The notes under the pieces are model-generated. The model was not told the DNA's origin, did no database searches, and saw nothing but the letters and a program-made list of their open reading frames with translations. This document shows, piece after piece, positions 9,610 to 18,854 of a DNA stretch of 52,208 nucleotides (positions within the stretch are counted from its first letter, which is position 1; the number at the start of each line of letters is the position of its first letter). Made by a program: the position numbers and the translations under genes. The stretch covers positions 1 through 52,208 of the forward strand of contig CAIQIR010000009.1 in assembly GCA_903871875.1 (NCBI GenBank), given 5' to 3'. This DNA is from an uncultured Schlesneria sp. (GTDB lineage Bacteria; Planctomycetota; Planctomycetia; Planctomycetales; Planctomycetaceae).

Positions 9610-10917
9610 ATGAGCGATCAGACTTCGGCCGGCGCGACTTCGCGACGGAGTTTCCTCAAGACGGGCACGGCCGCGGCAGGAGCCGTCGGACTTCAATTTA
9701 GTTTCAACTCCGGTGTGTTCGCGGCGGGAAGTGACCAACTGAAAGTCGGTCTGGTCGGTTGCGGCGGTCGTGGCACAGGAGCGGCCGGCGAAGCATTGAA
9801 AGCCGACTCACAATCGAAACTGGTCGCGGTGGCCGACATCAGCGCCAACGCCATTGAAGCCAGCCTCGCGAACCTGAAAGCCAATGAACGGATCGAACGA
9901 CAAGTCGCGGTTGATGATGCCTTCAAATTCGTGGGACTGGACGCCTACAAAAAGGTGATTGAAAACTGCGACGTGGTGCTGCTGGCATCGCCACCGGGAT
10001 TTCGACCGCCCCATCTGCGCGCTGCGGTCGAAGCGGGTAAACACATTTTTACGGAAAAGCCGATGGCCACCGATGCTCCGGGCGTCCGCTCGGTGATGGA
10101 ATCGGTCCGCATCGCGAAAGAGAAGAATCTCGCTCTGGTCGCCGGTTTCTGCTGGCGCTATGACCTGCCCCGCCGTGAGTTGTTCCAGCGAATTCACGAC
10201 GGACAAATCGGCGATGTCGTGGCCATTTATGGCACCTATCTGACCGGCCCCGTCAAGCCAATGCCCCCCGAGAGCACACGCCCAGCGGGAATCACCGACT
10301 TCGAGTGGATGGTGCGCAACTGGTACAACTTCACGTTCCTGTCCGGTGACGGCCTGGTCGAACAAGCCATCCATACGGTCGACTGGTTGCAGTGGGCAAT
10401 GAAGGATGTCCCTCCGTCCAGTTGCACGGCGGTCGGTGGTCGACAAGTTCCCGCCAACGGAGGGAATATCTATGACCACATCGAAGTGAACTATGAATGG
10501 GAAAACGGTGTTCGCGGTTTCATGTCACAGCGTCAGATCCCCGGCTGTCACAACGAAAACAACCTGACGGTCATGGGAACCAAAGGCACCGCCTTGATCC
10601 GACCGGGAAAAGACGGCGTCAAAATCACCGGGACCACCCCCTGGGTGTATGAAGGCCCCGCTCCCAGTATGTATCAAGTCGAACACGATCAATTCTTCGA
10701 CTCGATCCGAACCGGCAAGCATATCAACAACGGCGATCGAATGGCGACCAGCACGCTCGCCGGAATCATGGGCCGCATGGCCGGGTACACCGGTAAGCAG
10801 GTCACGTGGGAGATGGCCGAGCAGTCCAAGCAGGTTTTGGTTCCCGAGATTACAGGTTGGGACACCAAGATCGACCTGCCGCCACTCGCTCGCCCGGGTG
10901 TCACTCCCTTCATCTGA
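9610..10917 (+). CDS. Gfo/Idh/MocA-family oxidoreductase with Tat signal
   Basis: 435 residues. A twin-arginine signal (SRRSFLKTGTAAAG, about residues 12-25, then a hydrophobic stretch ending near VFAAG) predicts folded export. It is followed by the Rossmann loop VGLVGCGGRGTGAA and the family motif EKPMATDAPGVRSVMES. Members are NAD(P)-dependent sugar or inositol dehydrogenases or related enzymes; exported versions are abundant in planctomycetes and linked to polysaccharide breakdown, though substrates are rarely known. The conserved region HTVDWLQWAM, which usually supplies active-site residues, is present. Single-gene unit; the 3' end meets a convergent gene through a long inverted repeat. 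Confidence 0.88.
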   Translation: MSDQTSAGATSRRSFLKTGTAAAGAVGLQFSFNSGVFAAGSDQLKVGLVGCGGRGTGAAGEALKADSQSKLVAVADISANAIEASLANLKANERIERQVAVDDAFKFVGLDAYKKVIENCDVVLLASPPGFRPPHLRAAVEAGKHIFTEKPMATDAPGVRSVMESVRIAKEKNLALVAGFCWRYDLPRRELFQRIHDGQIGDVVAIYGTYLTGPVKPMPPESTRPAGITDFEWMVRNWYNFTFLSGDGLVEQAIHTVDWLQWAMKDVPPSSCTAVGGRQVPANGGNIYDHIEVNYEWENGVRGFMSQRQIPGCHNENNLTVMGTKGTALIRPGKDGVKITGTTPWVYEGPAPSMYQVEHDQFFDSIRTGKHINNGDRMATSTLAGIMGRMAGYTGKQVTWEMAEQSKQVLVPEITGWDTKIDLPPLARPGVTPFI

Positions 10918-10947
10918 TTCGCGATGCAAATCAGAGTCAGCATTGAC

Positions 10948-10994
10948 GGGTTGCCATTTCAACGCGGCTGTTGCGTCGAGTGAAATGGCAGCCC
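10948..10994. terminator. Bidirectional hairpin overlapping a stop codon
   Basis: GGGTTGCCATTTCA (10948-10961) pairs with TGAAATGGCAGCCC (10981-10994), 14 bp with one mismatch. The left arm contains the stop codon of the minus-strand gene ending at 10959. T residues follow on the plus side (GTTTTC). It sits between two convergent genes. Confidence 0.6.
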
Positions 10995-13583
10995 GTTTTC
11001 TTCTTCTTCGGAAAATGGCAAACGATTGCCCAAGTAGGCGTCGTCCAACTCAATCTGATCCGCGGCAAGCACCGTCACCGTGGGGGTCGACTTTTCCAGT
11101 GCGCCGTCACGCGCACAAATCATCGATTGCAGGATCCACTGCTCCTGGGCATCGTCGGGATTTGTTCCCGCCAGATATTGCAATCGCAAATTGCGATCGC
11201 GGTTAATTTCGGCGCCTCGCAGCCAGCTTTTCAAGTCATGTCCAGAGGCGGCGAATCGACTGGTCAGCGAATCTTCCTGTGTCAAACCAATCTCGGCGAA
11301 TGACTTTTGCAGTGACGGACTGGATGACAGGCGAGAGGTCATTTCCTGAACATTTCCTGGCTGTCCATCAACCGACCCCACCACGATCAGATCGTATCCG
11401 ACATGCAGACTCTGGCCGCTCCAAATCATCGTCTGGGGGAACTGCTGCAGAAACGTCGCCAACTCGCATTTCACCGTGGCTTCATTTGATTCATAGAGCG
11501 GCACCCACAGTGTCACCAACCCATTTCGATTGAGATGTGATTTGCACAGTTCAAAGAATTCGACCGTATAAAGGGCGGCTGCCCCTTTGACCCAGGGATG
11601 GATCGGATCGATGGTAATGATGTCGAACGATTCACGCGTCGTCGCCAGGAAATGCCGCGCGTCATCGCAGACAATCCTGGTCGCCGGATCGCGCAGCACG
11701 CCGTAGTTGTAGGCCTCGAAATTCTCCCGTGCCGCTTCGATGACGCATTTTTCCATTTCGCACAGCACGATCTGCTCGACGGTCGGATAGAGCAGGAACG
11801 AACCGGCCGTCATGCCACTGCCGCATCCGACCACCAGGACTTTTCGGGGCAACGGATGCGCCAATGCCGGCAGATGCCCCAGCAACCGCTGTGTTCGCAG
11901 ATCGCGTTCCCGGGTACTGGCTTCGATCTTGCCCGCCACATGAAAACAGCGAGTACCGTCTTGCAGATCAGAAACAACGATCGACGAATCGAGTCCCTCG
12001 GCCACATACAAATATGACGACGAGTCATCCCAGCGATGGGCCGATCGCCCCTCCGCCAACAACGCATGGGGAGTGGCCGGAATTCCGCAAAACGCGAACG
12101 GACAGACGATGGCCAGGATCGTCAACGAGATCAGTCCCGGCAGCCGGGGAACGACCTCGTTCAGTTGGAAGGGAACTCGTTTGATCAGATGTCGGTTTTG
12201 CCAGGCCATTAGCCCCAGCATCAGGATTCCCGCAAGCCCCGAAACCAACGTTAAAAGCTGCTGGACAAACTGTCCGCCGTACGTGATCGCGAACAGACTC
12301 ACTCCCAACGATCCCAAGATCGCGCCCAGGGTATTCGCCGCGCAAAGACGGCCGACCAGTCGACTGGGATCACGATCGTGGCCGGCAAGCACGGCGACAG
12401 CCAGCGGAAAACTGGCGCCCCACAGCACCGTCGCGGGAAGCAACGCGAGCAGAGTACGCAGCACATCACGCGTCATCCGCACGGTGAACAGTTCGCCGGA
12501 GCCGCGCAAGACCAACCAGCGAGGAAGGACGTGAACGATCAGGTACGCCGCGTAAGGAATCGCCAGCATTAACAACAGTTGTGTCATGGCGAGCGCCAGC
12601 CGAGGTGACCGCGCCCGGTGCCCAATCCAGGCACCGACACCGCTTCCCAGCCCCAAGCCCAACAAGAAGACGGCGAGGATGATGGAGAAGGTATAGACCG
12701 TCGGACCCAATAAGAGTCCCAGATGCCGGGTCCAGACGACTTCCGCCCCGAGGGCCGCGAACCCCGAAAGTCCCGCGACAAATAGTACGACCGCCAGATC
12801 GATCGATCGGCTCAATGGCGTCCGTTGATCTGGGCGTTCATCGGCCGTGACGAGATTCCACACCGTGTCGCCACCGCCCTGCCCCGACAGCGGAACGACC
12901 AAATCCGGAAGCCCAGGATCGACAACCGGCCTCATCGCCCCCGCTGTTTCCCGTCGAGCGAGTTGCAAGGCCAGTGCCGCGACAGCCACATTGATGGCCG
13001 CTGCCACATACGTGGCCACAAACACATCATAAAGTCGCAACAAATACATTCCGGCCAACAGACAGCCGATCATCGCACCGATCGTGTTGGCTCCGTACAA
13101 CCAGCCGATCCACGCCATGCCGGTCCGATTCGATTGCACCCAGCGAGCGACCGCCGGCAAGGTGGCTCCCATCATCGCCGTCGGTGGCAGCAGCAGCAGC
13201 ATCGCCATCAGCGAACGAACCACGAGGTCGCCGGATCCCATGAGTGAAAAATGGCAATACACCCGGCCCACCACAGGAAACAACCACAGCGTGCTCACGC
13301 CGCAGGCGGCAATCAACAACTCAAGCACCGCATAGACTCGTAACGGATGCCGCCGAGCCGAAACACAGTGCGAGAAACCGAAACTTCCCAGACACATGCC
13401 GCCCATGAAACTCGCCAGCAGCATCGCCAACGAAACGGCAGTGGCCCCCAGTACAAGTCCCAATTGGTGAAACCAGACGACTTCATAAATCAACGCCGAA
13501 CATCCGCTCGCCAGGAATAATCCCAACAGCGCGACGCTCCGCAGAGTCTCTCGACCCGAGGACGGCATCCCCATGTTGATCAC
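10959..13583 (-). CDS. Fused membrane transporter-like / spermidine synthase-like protein (copy 1)
   Basis: 874 residues from GTG at 13583; ATG at 13574 or 13568 is equally possible. The N-terminal two thirds are hydrophobic with repeated membrane segments, opening LLGLFLASGCSALIYEVVWF, a motif typical of MFS-like fused spermidine synthases. It includes a second similar block (GFAALGAEVVWTRHLGLLL), implying internal duplication of the membrane part. From about residue 560 a class I methyltransferase-like fold follows: VLVVGCGSGMTAGSFLLYPT, then IVLCEMEKCVIEAARENF and FDIITIDPIHPWVKG. True spermidine synthases transfer aminopropyl groups; for these membrane fusions the substrate is unknown. 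The frame is certain, the chemistry is not. A shorter relative lies at 41012-43078. Confidence 0.85.
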   Translation of the reverse strand: MINMGMPSSGRETLRSVALLGLFLASGCSALIYEVVWFHQLGLVLGATAVSLAMLLASFMGGMCLGSFGFSHCVSARRHPLRVYAVLELLIAACGVSTLWLFPVVGRVYCHFSLMGSGDLVVRSLMAMLLLLPPTAMMGATLPAVARWVQSNRTGMAWIGWLYGANTIGAMIGCLLAGMYLLRLYDVFVATYVAAAINVAVAALALQLARRETAGAMRPVVDPGLPDLVVPLSGQGGGDTVWNLVTADERPDQRTPLSRSIDLAVVLFVAGLSGFAALGAEVVWTRHLGLLLGPTVYTFSIILAVFLLGLGLGSGVGAWIGHRARSPRLALAMTQLLLMLAIPYAAYLIVHVLPRWLVLRGSGELFTVRMTRDVLRTLLALLPATVLWGASFPLAVAVLAGHDRDPSRLVGRLCAANTLGAILGSLGVSLFAITYGGQFVQQLLTLVSGLAGILMLGLMAWQNRHLIKRVPFQLNEVVPRLPGLISLTILAIVCPFAFCGIPATPHALLAEGRSAHRWDDSSSYLYVAEGLDSSIVVSDLQDGTRCFHVAGKIEASTRERDLRTQRLLGHLPALAHPLPRKVLVVGCGSGMTAGSFLLYPTVEQIVLCEMEKCVIEAARENFEAYNYGVLRDPATRIVCDDARHFLATTRESFDIITIDPIHPWVKGAAALYTVEFFELCKSHLNRNGLVTLWVPLYESNEATVKCELATFLQQFPQTMIWSGQSLHVGYDLIVVGSVDGQPGNVQEMTSRLSSSPSLQKSFAEIGLTQEDSLTSRFAASGHDLKSWLRGAEINRDRNLRLQYLAGTNPDDAQEQWILQSMICARDGALEKSTPTVTVLAADQIELDDAYLGNRLPFSEEEENGLPFHSTQQPR

Positions 13584-13947
13584 GCGTTACCGAATTGATG
13601 TGAATATCTGACGAACGTCAAAGCAAGCAGACGATGTGGACACCGGCCCGCGCCATGACCTGGCGAAGGCGAATGAGACAAGTGGAATTCTCTTCAGGCA
13701 CGAACCGCTGTCAGAGTACCTTTCATTCCTGCAATATTCTGCGGAGATTACCCCGCACATCACAAGAGCGAGTTTGAGAAAATGCCCCGATTTCAGCTGA
13801 TGAAGGCCCCGGCATGTTGCGGCCCGGCCCAGGCGAAAATGGAAACCCGCCGCAGGGATGGGATCCTTCCTCATCGCGGCCGATCAATGTATTCTCCGTG
13901 CGACGCGTCACCAGACCTGTTTTGAATCCCGGGAAGAGATCTGCACG
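13584..13947. other. Intergenic region between divergent genes
   Basis: About 360 bases between the transporter/spermidine synthase fusion (minus) and the M20 peptidase (plus). The frame of the peptidase is open back to 13858, but family alignment and the Shine-Dalgarno site place its start at 13948. No RNA gene or confident promoter was seen. Confidence 0.4.
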
Positions 13948-15324
13948 ATGAATGAATCCGTAGTCCAGTACCTTGACGAACACGCCGACCGATTTGTGGA
14001 AGAGTTAAAAGAATTCCTTCGCATTCCAACCGTTAGCGCCGATCCTGCCTGCAAACCTCATCTGCAGCGGGGTGCCGAGTTCGTCTATCGACAGTTCGCC
14101 AATCTGGGTTTCCACGCCGAAATCGTACCGACCGCGGGACATCCCATTGTCTATGCCGAATGGCTGAAAGCTCCGGGCGCACCGACTGTCATGGTCTATG
14201 GTCATTACGATGTTCAGCCCGCCGATCCGCTCGACCTTTGGACCACGCCTCCCTTCGAGCCAACGCTACGCGATGGCTGCCTCTATGCCCGCGGAGCGAC
14301 TGATGACAAGGGACAGGTTTTCACGCATATCAAATCGGCCGAAGCCTGGCTGCGGACCGTCGGTTCCCTGCCCGTGAATCTCAAATACGTGATCGAAGGC
14401 GAAGAAGAAGTCGGTAGCCGGAATCTGGAAGATTTTCTGGATGCGCGCAAAGATCTGCTGCGGTGCGACGTCGCCGTCGTCAGCGACACCAGTCAGTACG
14501 GTCCGAATCAACCCGCCATCACCTACGGATTGCGGGGAATTCTGGCGGTGGAAGTGACTTTGACGGGCCCCAAGAAAGATCTGCATTCAGGGGTTTTCGG
14601 CGGCGCGGTCGCCAATCCCGCCAGCGGCATCGCCCGACTGATCGCATCGCTGCACGACGATCAAGGCCGCGTTCGCATCCCTGGTTTCTACGACGACGTG
14701 ACACCCCTCACCGAGCTGGAACGCTCGCAATTTCGCGACATGGGGTTCGATGAAGCAGCCTTCAAGGCCGAACTGGGTGTCAGCGAACTGTTTGGCGAAG
14801 CGGGCTATTCGACGCTGGAACGACGCTGGGCACGGCCAACGTGTGAAGTGAACGGTTTGGTCAGCGGTTACACGGGCGTCGGCCCCAAGACGATTGTTCC
14901 CTCGAAAGCCACGGTGAAAATCACCTGCCGCCTGGTTCCCAACCAGGATCCGCAAAAATTGACGCAGGCCCTGCACGATTATCTGAAGTCGCAATGCCCG
15001 CCGTCGCTGACGTTCGAATTCACCAATTATCACGGTTGCCCGGGATTCGTTCTCGACCCCAACAGCCCCTATATCGAAGCCGCTTCCGAAGCGATCCGGG
15101 ACGCGTGGGGCGTCGACCGAGTTCGACTGATTCGCGAAGGAGGCTCGATTCCCGTGGTCCAGACATTCAAGGAAGTGCTGGGCGTGGATACACTACTGCT
15201 GGGTTGGGGCCAAAACACCGACAACCTGCATAGTCCGAATGAACATTTCTCGGTGGCCGATTTTCATCGAGGCATCAGCGCAAGCGCCCGCTTGTGGCAA
15301 AAGCTGGCGGATCTCAAACGTTAG
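13948..15324 (+). CDS. M20-family metallopeptidase (dipeptidase)
   Basis: 458 residues from the ATG at 13948 (MNESVVQYLDEHADRFVEEL), with GAAGAG nine bases upstream. It belongs to the M20 di-zinc peptidases. Metal ligands are visible in order: GHYDVQPAD (His, with the adjacent catalytic Asp), GATDDKGQ (bridging Asp), EGEEEVGS (catalytic Glu and metal Glu), and NEHFSV (C-terminal His). The dimerisation domain lies between, with DLHSGVFGGAVANP. Likely action: hydrolysis of dipeptides or other small amide substrates in the cytosol, as there is no signal peptide. Residue spacing is that of the CNDP-like dipeptidase branch. Confidence 0.93.
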   Translation: MNESVVQYLDEHADRFVEELKEFLRIPTVSADPACKPHLQRGAEFVYRQFANLGFHAEIVPTAGHPIVYAEWLKAPGAPTVMVYGHYDVQPADPLDLWTTPPFEPTLRDGCLYARGATDDKGQVFTHIKSAEAWLRTVGSLPVNLKYVIEGEEEVGSRNLEDFLDARKDLLRCDVAVVSDTSQYGPNQPAITYGLRGILAVEVTLTGPKKDLHSGVFGGAVANPASGIARLIASLHDDQGRVRIPGFYDDVTPLTELERSQFRDMGFDEAAFKAELGVSELFGEAGYSTLERRWARPTCEVNGLVSGYTGVGPKTIVPSKATVKITCRLVPNQDPQKLTQALHDYLKSQCPPSLTFEFTNYHGCPGFVLDPNSPYIEAASEAIRDAWGVDRVRLIREGGSIPVVQTFKEVLGVDTLLLGWGQNTDNLHSPNEHFSVADFHRGISASARLWQKLADLKR

Positions 15325-15349
15325 GATGCGGGAACGATCCCACGCATCC
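15324..15349 (+). terminator. Hairpin right after the M20 peptidase
   Basis: GGATGCGGGA pairs with TCCCACGCATCC (one bulged A) starting at the last base of the stop codon. There is no T-run, so it is listed as a possible terminator or mRNA-stabilising stem only. Confidence 0.35.
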
Positions 15350-15491
15350 CTGGTGAGATTTCCAGCAGAGCGAGGCTTTCGAAATCGGGCCTCAACCATC
15401 ACTGCCTTCCCCTGCAGCCTGGCCAATGGGGACGCGGTAACGGTCCGAATCCCGACAGATCGTTCGATCACACCCAGCGCGGGAATTTGAA

Positions 15492-15968
15492 TTGACTGAA
15501 CCTGAGCAGCCCTCCAGAGACGTCGTCACGTTTACGCGGCCACGGGAATTCTCGGGCAAATATCTGGTCATCGGCCTGCTGGCCCTGGGGATCGCCGCGA
15601 CCGCACTGATGTTTGTCTATTGGGATCAGCACACCCGACCGTTTCGCTCGCTGCGCGAAGCCATCGGTCGCGAGTTCCGCCATTCACGACCCAACGTCGA
15701 AGGAGGACGAGCCAAAGGCCGCGGTCCCTGGACGCTGCGAATCTCGATGTCGGTCGATTTTCCGCCGGGTGAAGATTCGCCGCGGGCGAACCAGATTGTC
15801 GACCGGGTTTTGGAAATCACCCGCCAGACCCACGACATCGACGAATTCGAAAAAATCGAAATCAATCTGATCCAGTTCATTCCACAGGAACTGGCCAAAA
15901 CCAGGACGTTTACCTGGACCGCGGACCAACTGAAAACGAGCCCGCAGACCGACGTCGAGCAGCCCTGA
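15492..15968 (+). CDS. Small single-pass membrane protein, function unknown
   Basis: 158 residues from TTG at 15492. An in-frame stop just upstream and a membrane segment at about 24-44 (YLVIGLLALGIAATALMFVYW) make this the only start that keeps the segment. After the membrane comes LREAIGREFRHSRPNVEGG, then a domain with a beta-alpha-beta look (WTLRISMSVDFPPGEDSPR ... VDRVLEITRQTHDIDEFEKI). The sequence looks conserved in style rather than random, but I cannot name a family. It lies between the M20 peptidase and convergent gatA, with a terminator serving gatA just beyond its end. Confidence 0.65.
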   Translation: MTEPEQPSRDVVTFTRPREFSGKYLVIGLLALGIAATALMFVYWDQHTRPFRSLREAIGREFRHSRPNVEGGRAKGRGPWTLRISMSVDFPPGEDSPRANQIVDRVLEITRQTHDIDEFEKIEINLIQFIPQELAKTRTFTWTADQLKTSPQTDVEQP

Positions 15969-15996
15969 AGCGTCCGATCATTCCCAGACGGCCCAG

Positions 15997-16022
15997 AAAA
16001 ACGCCGGGCCGCAGACCGGCGT
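15997..16022 (-). terminator. Intrinsic terminator of gatA
   Basis: Read on the minus strand, ACGCCGG (16022-16016), an 8-base loop and CCGGCGT (16007-16001) are followed by a run of T (16000-15997). It begins at the gatA stop codon. Confidence 0.7.
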
Positions 16023-17500
16023 CAGTGGCCGGCCAAGGGGGGCAGCCGACGATGCCAATCGGTTTCGCGTTCGTACATTCTGGCGGCACGCAGCAGGCGG
16101 TCTTCTTCGAACGGCGGTGCGAGCAACTGCAGGCCGATCGGCAGTTGTGATGACGTCAGCCCACAGGGGATCGACACACCCGGAAGTCCCGCCAGATTGG
16201 CGCTGATGGTGTAGATATCGGACAAATACATGGCCAGTGGATCGCTGGTCTTTTCGCCCAATTTGAAGGCGGCCGTCGGCGTAACCGGTCCGGCGATCAC
16301 ATCCACCTGCTCGAACGCCACGTCGAAATCGCTGCGAATCAGTCGGCGAACTTGCAGGGCTTTCGTATAAAACTTGTCAGCGTACCCGGTGGAAAGCGAG
16401 AACACGCCCAGCATGATTCGGCGTTTTACTTCCGCTCCAAATCCTTCGCCGCGGCTGGCTTCATACATCTCCACCAGACTGTTTCCAGATTGTTCGCTGC
16501 GGTGCCCGTAGTGCACGCCGTCGTATCGAGCCAGATTGCTTGACGCTTCCGATGTCGCCACGAGGTAGTAGGTGGCGATCGCGTATTTCGAATGCGGCAG
16601 ACGAACATCCTTCAGTTCGGCGCCCAGCGATTGGTAAACGGCCAGGGCATTGCGAACACTCTTCTCAATTTCGGCATCCAATCCCTCGGCAAAATGCTCG
16701 ACCGGCACACCGATCCGCAATCCGGCCAGCGGCTGCTCGAACGACTGGCTGAAGGCGGGAACCGGTTGCCGCACGCTGGTCGAATCACGGGCGTCATGGC
16801 CGGAAATGGCCTCCAGCAGCAGTGCGGCGCCATGCACGTCGGTCGCCAAGGGACCAATTTGATCCAGAGAACTGGCGTACGCGACCAGACCATAGCGCGA
16901 AACCCGCCCATAGGTCGGCTTCATTCCCACGATGCCGCACAGGCCCGCCGGTTGCCGAATCGAGCCGCCGGTATCGCTGCCCAGGGCTAAGGGAGACATT
17001 CGGGCGGCCACGGCCGCTGCCGATCCGCTGCTCGAACCACCGGGAATCCGGTCTGTGTCCCACGGATTCCGCGTCGGACCATAGGCCGAGTTCTCTCCCG
17101 ACGAACCCATCGCAAACTCGTCCATGTTCGTCCGGCCGATCAGAACGGCGTCAGCCTGGCGAAGCCGGGTGATGGCATGCGCATCGTAGGGCGGAACATA
17201 TTTCTTCAGCATCAGGCTGCCGCAGGTCGTGGGTTGCCCCTGCGTACAAAGCACATCCTTGACCGCGACGGGAAGCCCTCCCAGCAAACCGACGGGTTGC
17301 CCGGACGCTCGCTTCTGATCGATTGCTTCGGCCTGGCGAATGGCATCGTCGCGGTCGACATGCAGGAAGGCATGCACGCGTTCGTCAAGTTTGTGAATGG
17401 CGCCCAGATAAGCGTCCGTCACTTCGACAGTGCTGATGTCTCGCGAATTCAGTCGCTTCAGCAGTTCCGCGAAAGTCAGGGTCGTTAGCGACGCAGTCAC
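16022..17500 (-). CDS. gatA: Asp-tRNA(Asn)/Glu-tRNA(Gln) amidotransferase subunit A
   Basis: 492 residues from GTG at 17500, chosen because GGAAGG lies 8 bases upstream and the usual N-terminus TTLTFAELLKRLNSRDIS follows; the frame extends upstream to 17614 without support. GatA is the glutamine amidohydrolase of GatCAB, which converts Glu-tRNA(Gln) or Asp-tRNA(Asn) to the amidated forms. The amidase Lys-cisSer-Ser triad is present: Lys in VAVKDVLC, and both serines in the RIPGGSSSGSAAAVAARM and GSDTGGSIRQPAGLCG blocks. gatB and gatC are not in the window, so the complex is encoded at scattered sites. It has its own terminator. Confidence 0.94.
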   Translation of the reverse strand: MTASLTTLTFAELLKRLNSRDISTVEVTDAYLGAIHKLDERVHAFLHVDRDDAIRQAEAIDQKRASGQPVGLLGGLPVAVKDVLCTQGQPTTCGSLMLKKYVPPYDAHAITRLRQADAVLIGRTNMDEFAMGSSGENSAYGPTRNPWDTDRIPGGSSSGSAAAVAARMSPLALGSDTGGSIRQPAGLCGIVGMKPTYGRVSRYGLVAYASSLDQIGPLATDVHGAALLLEAISGHDARDSTSVRQPVPAFSQSFEQPLAGLRIGVPVEHFAEGLDAEIEKSVRNALAVYQSLGAELKDVRLPHSKYAIATYYLVATSEASSNLARYDGVHYGHRSEQSGNSLVEMYEASRGEGFGAEVKRRIMLGVFSLSTGYADKFYTKALQVRRLIRSDFDVAFEQVDVIAGPVTPTAAFKLGEKTSDPLAMYLSDIYTISANLAGLPGVSIPCGLTSSQLPIGLQLLAPPFEEDRLLRAARMYERETDWHRRLPPLAGH

Positions 17501-17664
17501 GAATTTGTCCTTCCCTTGTCCAGTGGGATCCGTCTTCGCCGTCCCGCTCACATCCACCTGACCAACTCGATTCAATTCCTGCCGACGATGATCTGACGAC
17601 GCCGGAAGGGTCACAAGTCGGCCCTACCCTACGCCATTTTGGACCACTTTTCACGTCGGAAACG

Positions 17665-17701
17665 AAAAAGCACGATCAAGACCTGCGCCTCGTCGTGCTT
17701 T
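17665..17701 (-). terminator. Intrinsic terminator of the small-protein operon
   Basis: On the minus strand AAAGCACGA (17701-17693), a long loop, then TCGTGCTTT (17675-17667) running into T residues to 17665. It lies just after the 66-residue gene ending at 17729. Confidence 0.75.
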
Positions 17702-17728
17702 GTACGGAGTGAACGTGAATCACTGACG

Positions 17729-17929
17729 TTATTTGGCTTTTTGCGCACTCTTGATGGCCGCCACTCGTTCTTCCAGATTGTAGAACGGGCTTAGACGGCG
17801 AACTTTCGTGGCGATGACAACCTTGTCGGCCTGAGCGGTCGCCTTCATGTATTTGGCAACCAGCTTTTGGATTTTGACCTTACGGTGACGTCGGCGGGCG
17901 ATTTCGCGATCTCGTTCAATGCGTGGCAT
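17729..17929 (-). CDS. Small basic protein, DUF6800-like
   Basis: 66 residues opening MPRIERDREIARRRHRKVK. It is rich in Arg and Lys, predicted helical, with C-terminal NLEERVAAIKSAQKAK. The opening matches my memory of a planctomycete-specific family (DUF6800); its function is unknown. Basic character and size suggest nucleic-acid or ribosome binding (inference). GAAGAAG lies upstream of the ATG. It is second in a two-gene unit with the 39-residue CxxC protein 69 bases upstream and ends at a clear terminator, so it is a genuine transcribed gene rather than a chance frame. Confidence 0.8.
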   Translation of the reverse strand: MPRIERDREIARRRHRKVKIQKLVAKYMKATAQADKVVIATKVRRLSPFYNLEERVAAIKSAQKAK

Positions 17930-17998
17930 TTTTCAATATCTTCTTCGGAACGGATTTCTTTGATACGGAACGGTACTCGAACGATCACAGGCCGTCGA

Positions 17999-18118
17999 CT
18001 AGCGCAGTTTCTTGTGACACGTCTTGCATCGGACTCGCATGCCCACCAGCTTATTGCACTTGGGACAGCGTTTGGCCTTGCGAGCCAGTTTCAATTTGGT
18101 TCGGGGACGTAAAACCAT
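17999..18118 (-). CDS. 39-residue CxxC...CxxC protein (zinc-ribbon-like)
   Basis: Start ATG at 18118 has GAAGGTG five bases upstream; the longer frame to 18217 lacks such a site. The protein opens MVLRPRTKLKLARKAKR and holds two cysteine pairs, CPKCNKL and CKTCHKK, fourteen residues apart from first Cys to first Cys, ending KKLR. This is a small rubredoxin-knuckle or zinc-ribbon pattern in a strongly basic chain, similar in size and charge to ribosomal proteins such as bL36, but not that family. Probably an RNA-binding or ribosome-associated factor (inference). It is co-oriented with the DUF6800-like gene. Confidence 0.7.
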   Translation of the reverse strand: MVLRPRTKLKLARKAKRCPKCNKLVGMRVRCKTCHKKLR

Positions 18119-18854
18119 GCCAACACCTTCAAATCTGTCGTAGCCACGGGGGGCAACGTTGAGTTTATTTCGACGGTGGAAACGGTTAGGACGCCTGAAG
18201 GCCGCCTGCTTCCCCATCGGTCACCGAATCGGGGGAGATTCATTCCGGAATGGACGAATCGATCGGCTGACGCATCTGTCGTTTTCACCGTTCCCGTGTT
18301 CCCGAAGCGACGCGCGGCCGCCCCTGAAATCGGGGTCGGGAAGTCTATCCTCTGGACGCCGACCCTGCAAGCGCACCAGCAAAATGTTGACAATTCTCGT
18401 CGGTTTCCTTGTAATCTGCGGTTCCGATTACGACGAATTGGTGGTATCGTCGTGCGGTTGGCAATTTTGGTTCTCTGGGCGATTGGTTCAATTGGTCTTG
18501 AATCGGTCGTGAACTGAGTTGCCGGCAACTGCAGTGTTTTGGGTGTTTTCGGGAATCGTTGCTCAGTCCGCTGGAAGTTTTGCCAGATTTCACAGGCGAA
18601 TTCCGGTTGGGCCGTATCTGGAAAACAACATCGACCAGGTCGCGTTCGACATCCGATAGACATGATAGGTGTCGACTCGTCGATTGCAGCCTGGTCGAAG
18701 CGAGTTTCAACAGTACTTGAACTTTTGCCACTTGGCGAAGGTTTTTGTGGGGTCAACCGGCCGAAAAAAGCCGGCGATTGGCGAAGGTTGCCGATCGCGA
18801 ATGAAACAGCTTTGGCGCTTGGATGATGTGGCCAAAGTATTACGGGGTCTAGCT
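18119..18854. other. Long spacer upstream of the FabF-like gene
   Basis: About 735 bases between the 39-residue gene (minus) and the ketosynthase (plus). It contains the best consensus promoter of the window (18387-18415), leaving a leader of about 440 bases. Several frames of 80-130 codons cross it, but none has believable composition or a good start. No known RNA family was recognised. Confidence 0.45.
18387..18415 (+). promoter_or_regulatory. Strong sigma-70-like promoter facing the FabF-like gene
   Basis: TTGACA (18387-18392), a 17-base spacer and TGTAAT (18410-18415): perfect -35, 5 of 6 at -10, ideal spacing. Transcription would run toward the ketosynthase start 440 bases on. Confidence 0.45.

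Noticed and set aside
18345-18756. Minus-strand frames of 128 and about 220 codons over the FabF leader
   Set aside because: They overlap each other and the 39-residue gene and have Ser/Arg/Gln-rich random-looking content.
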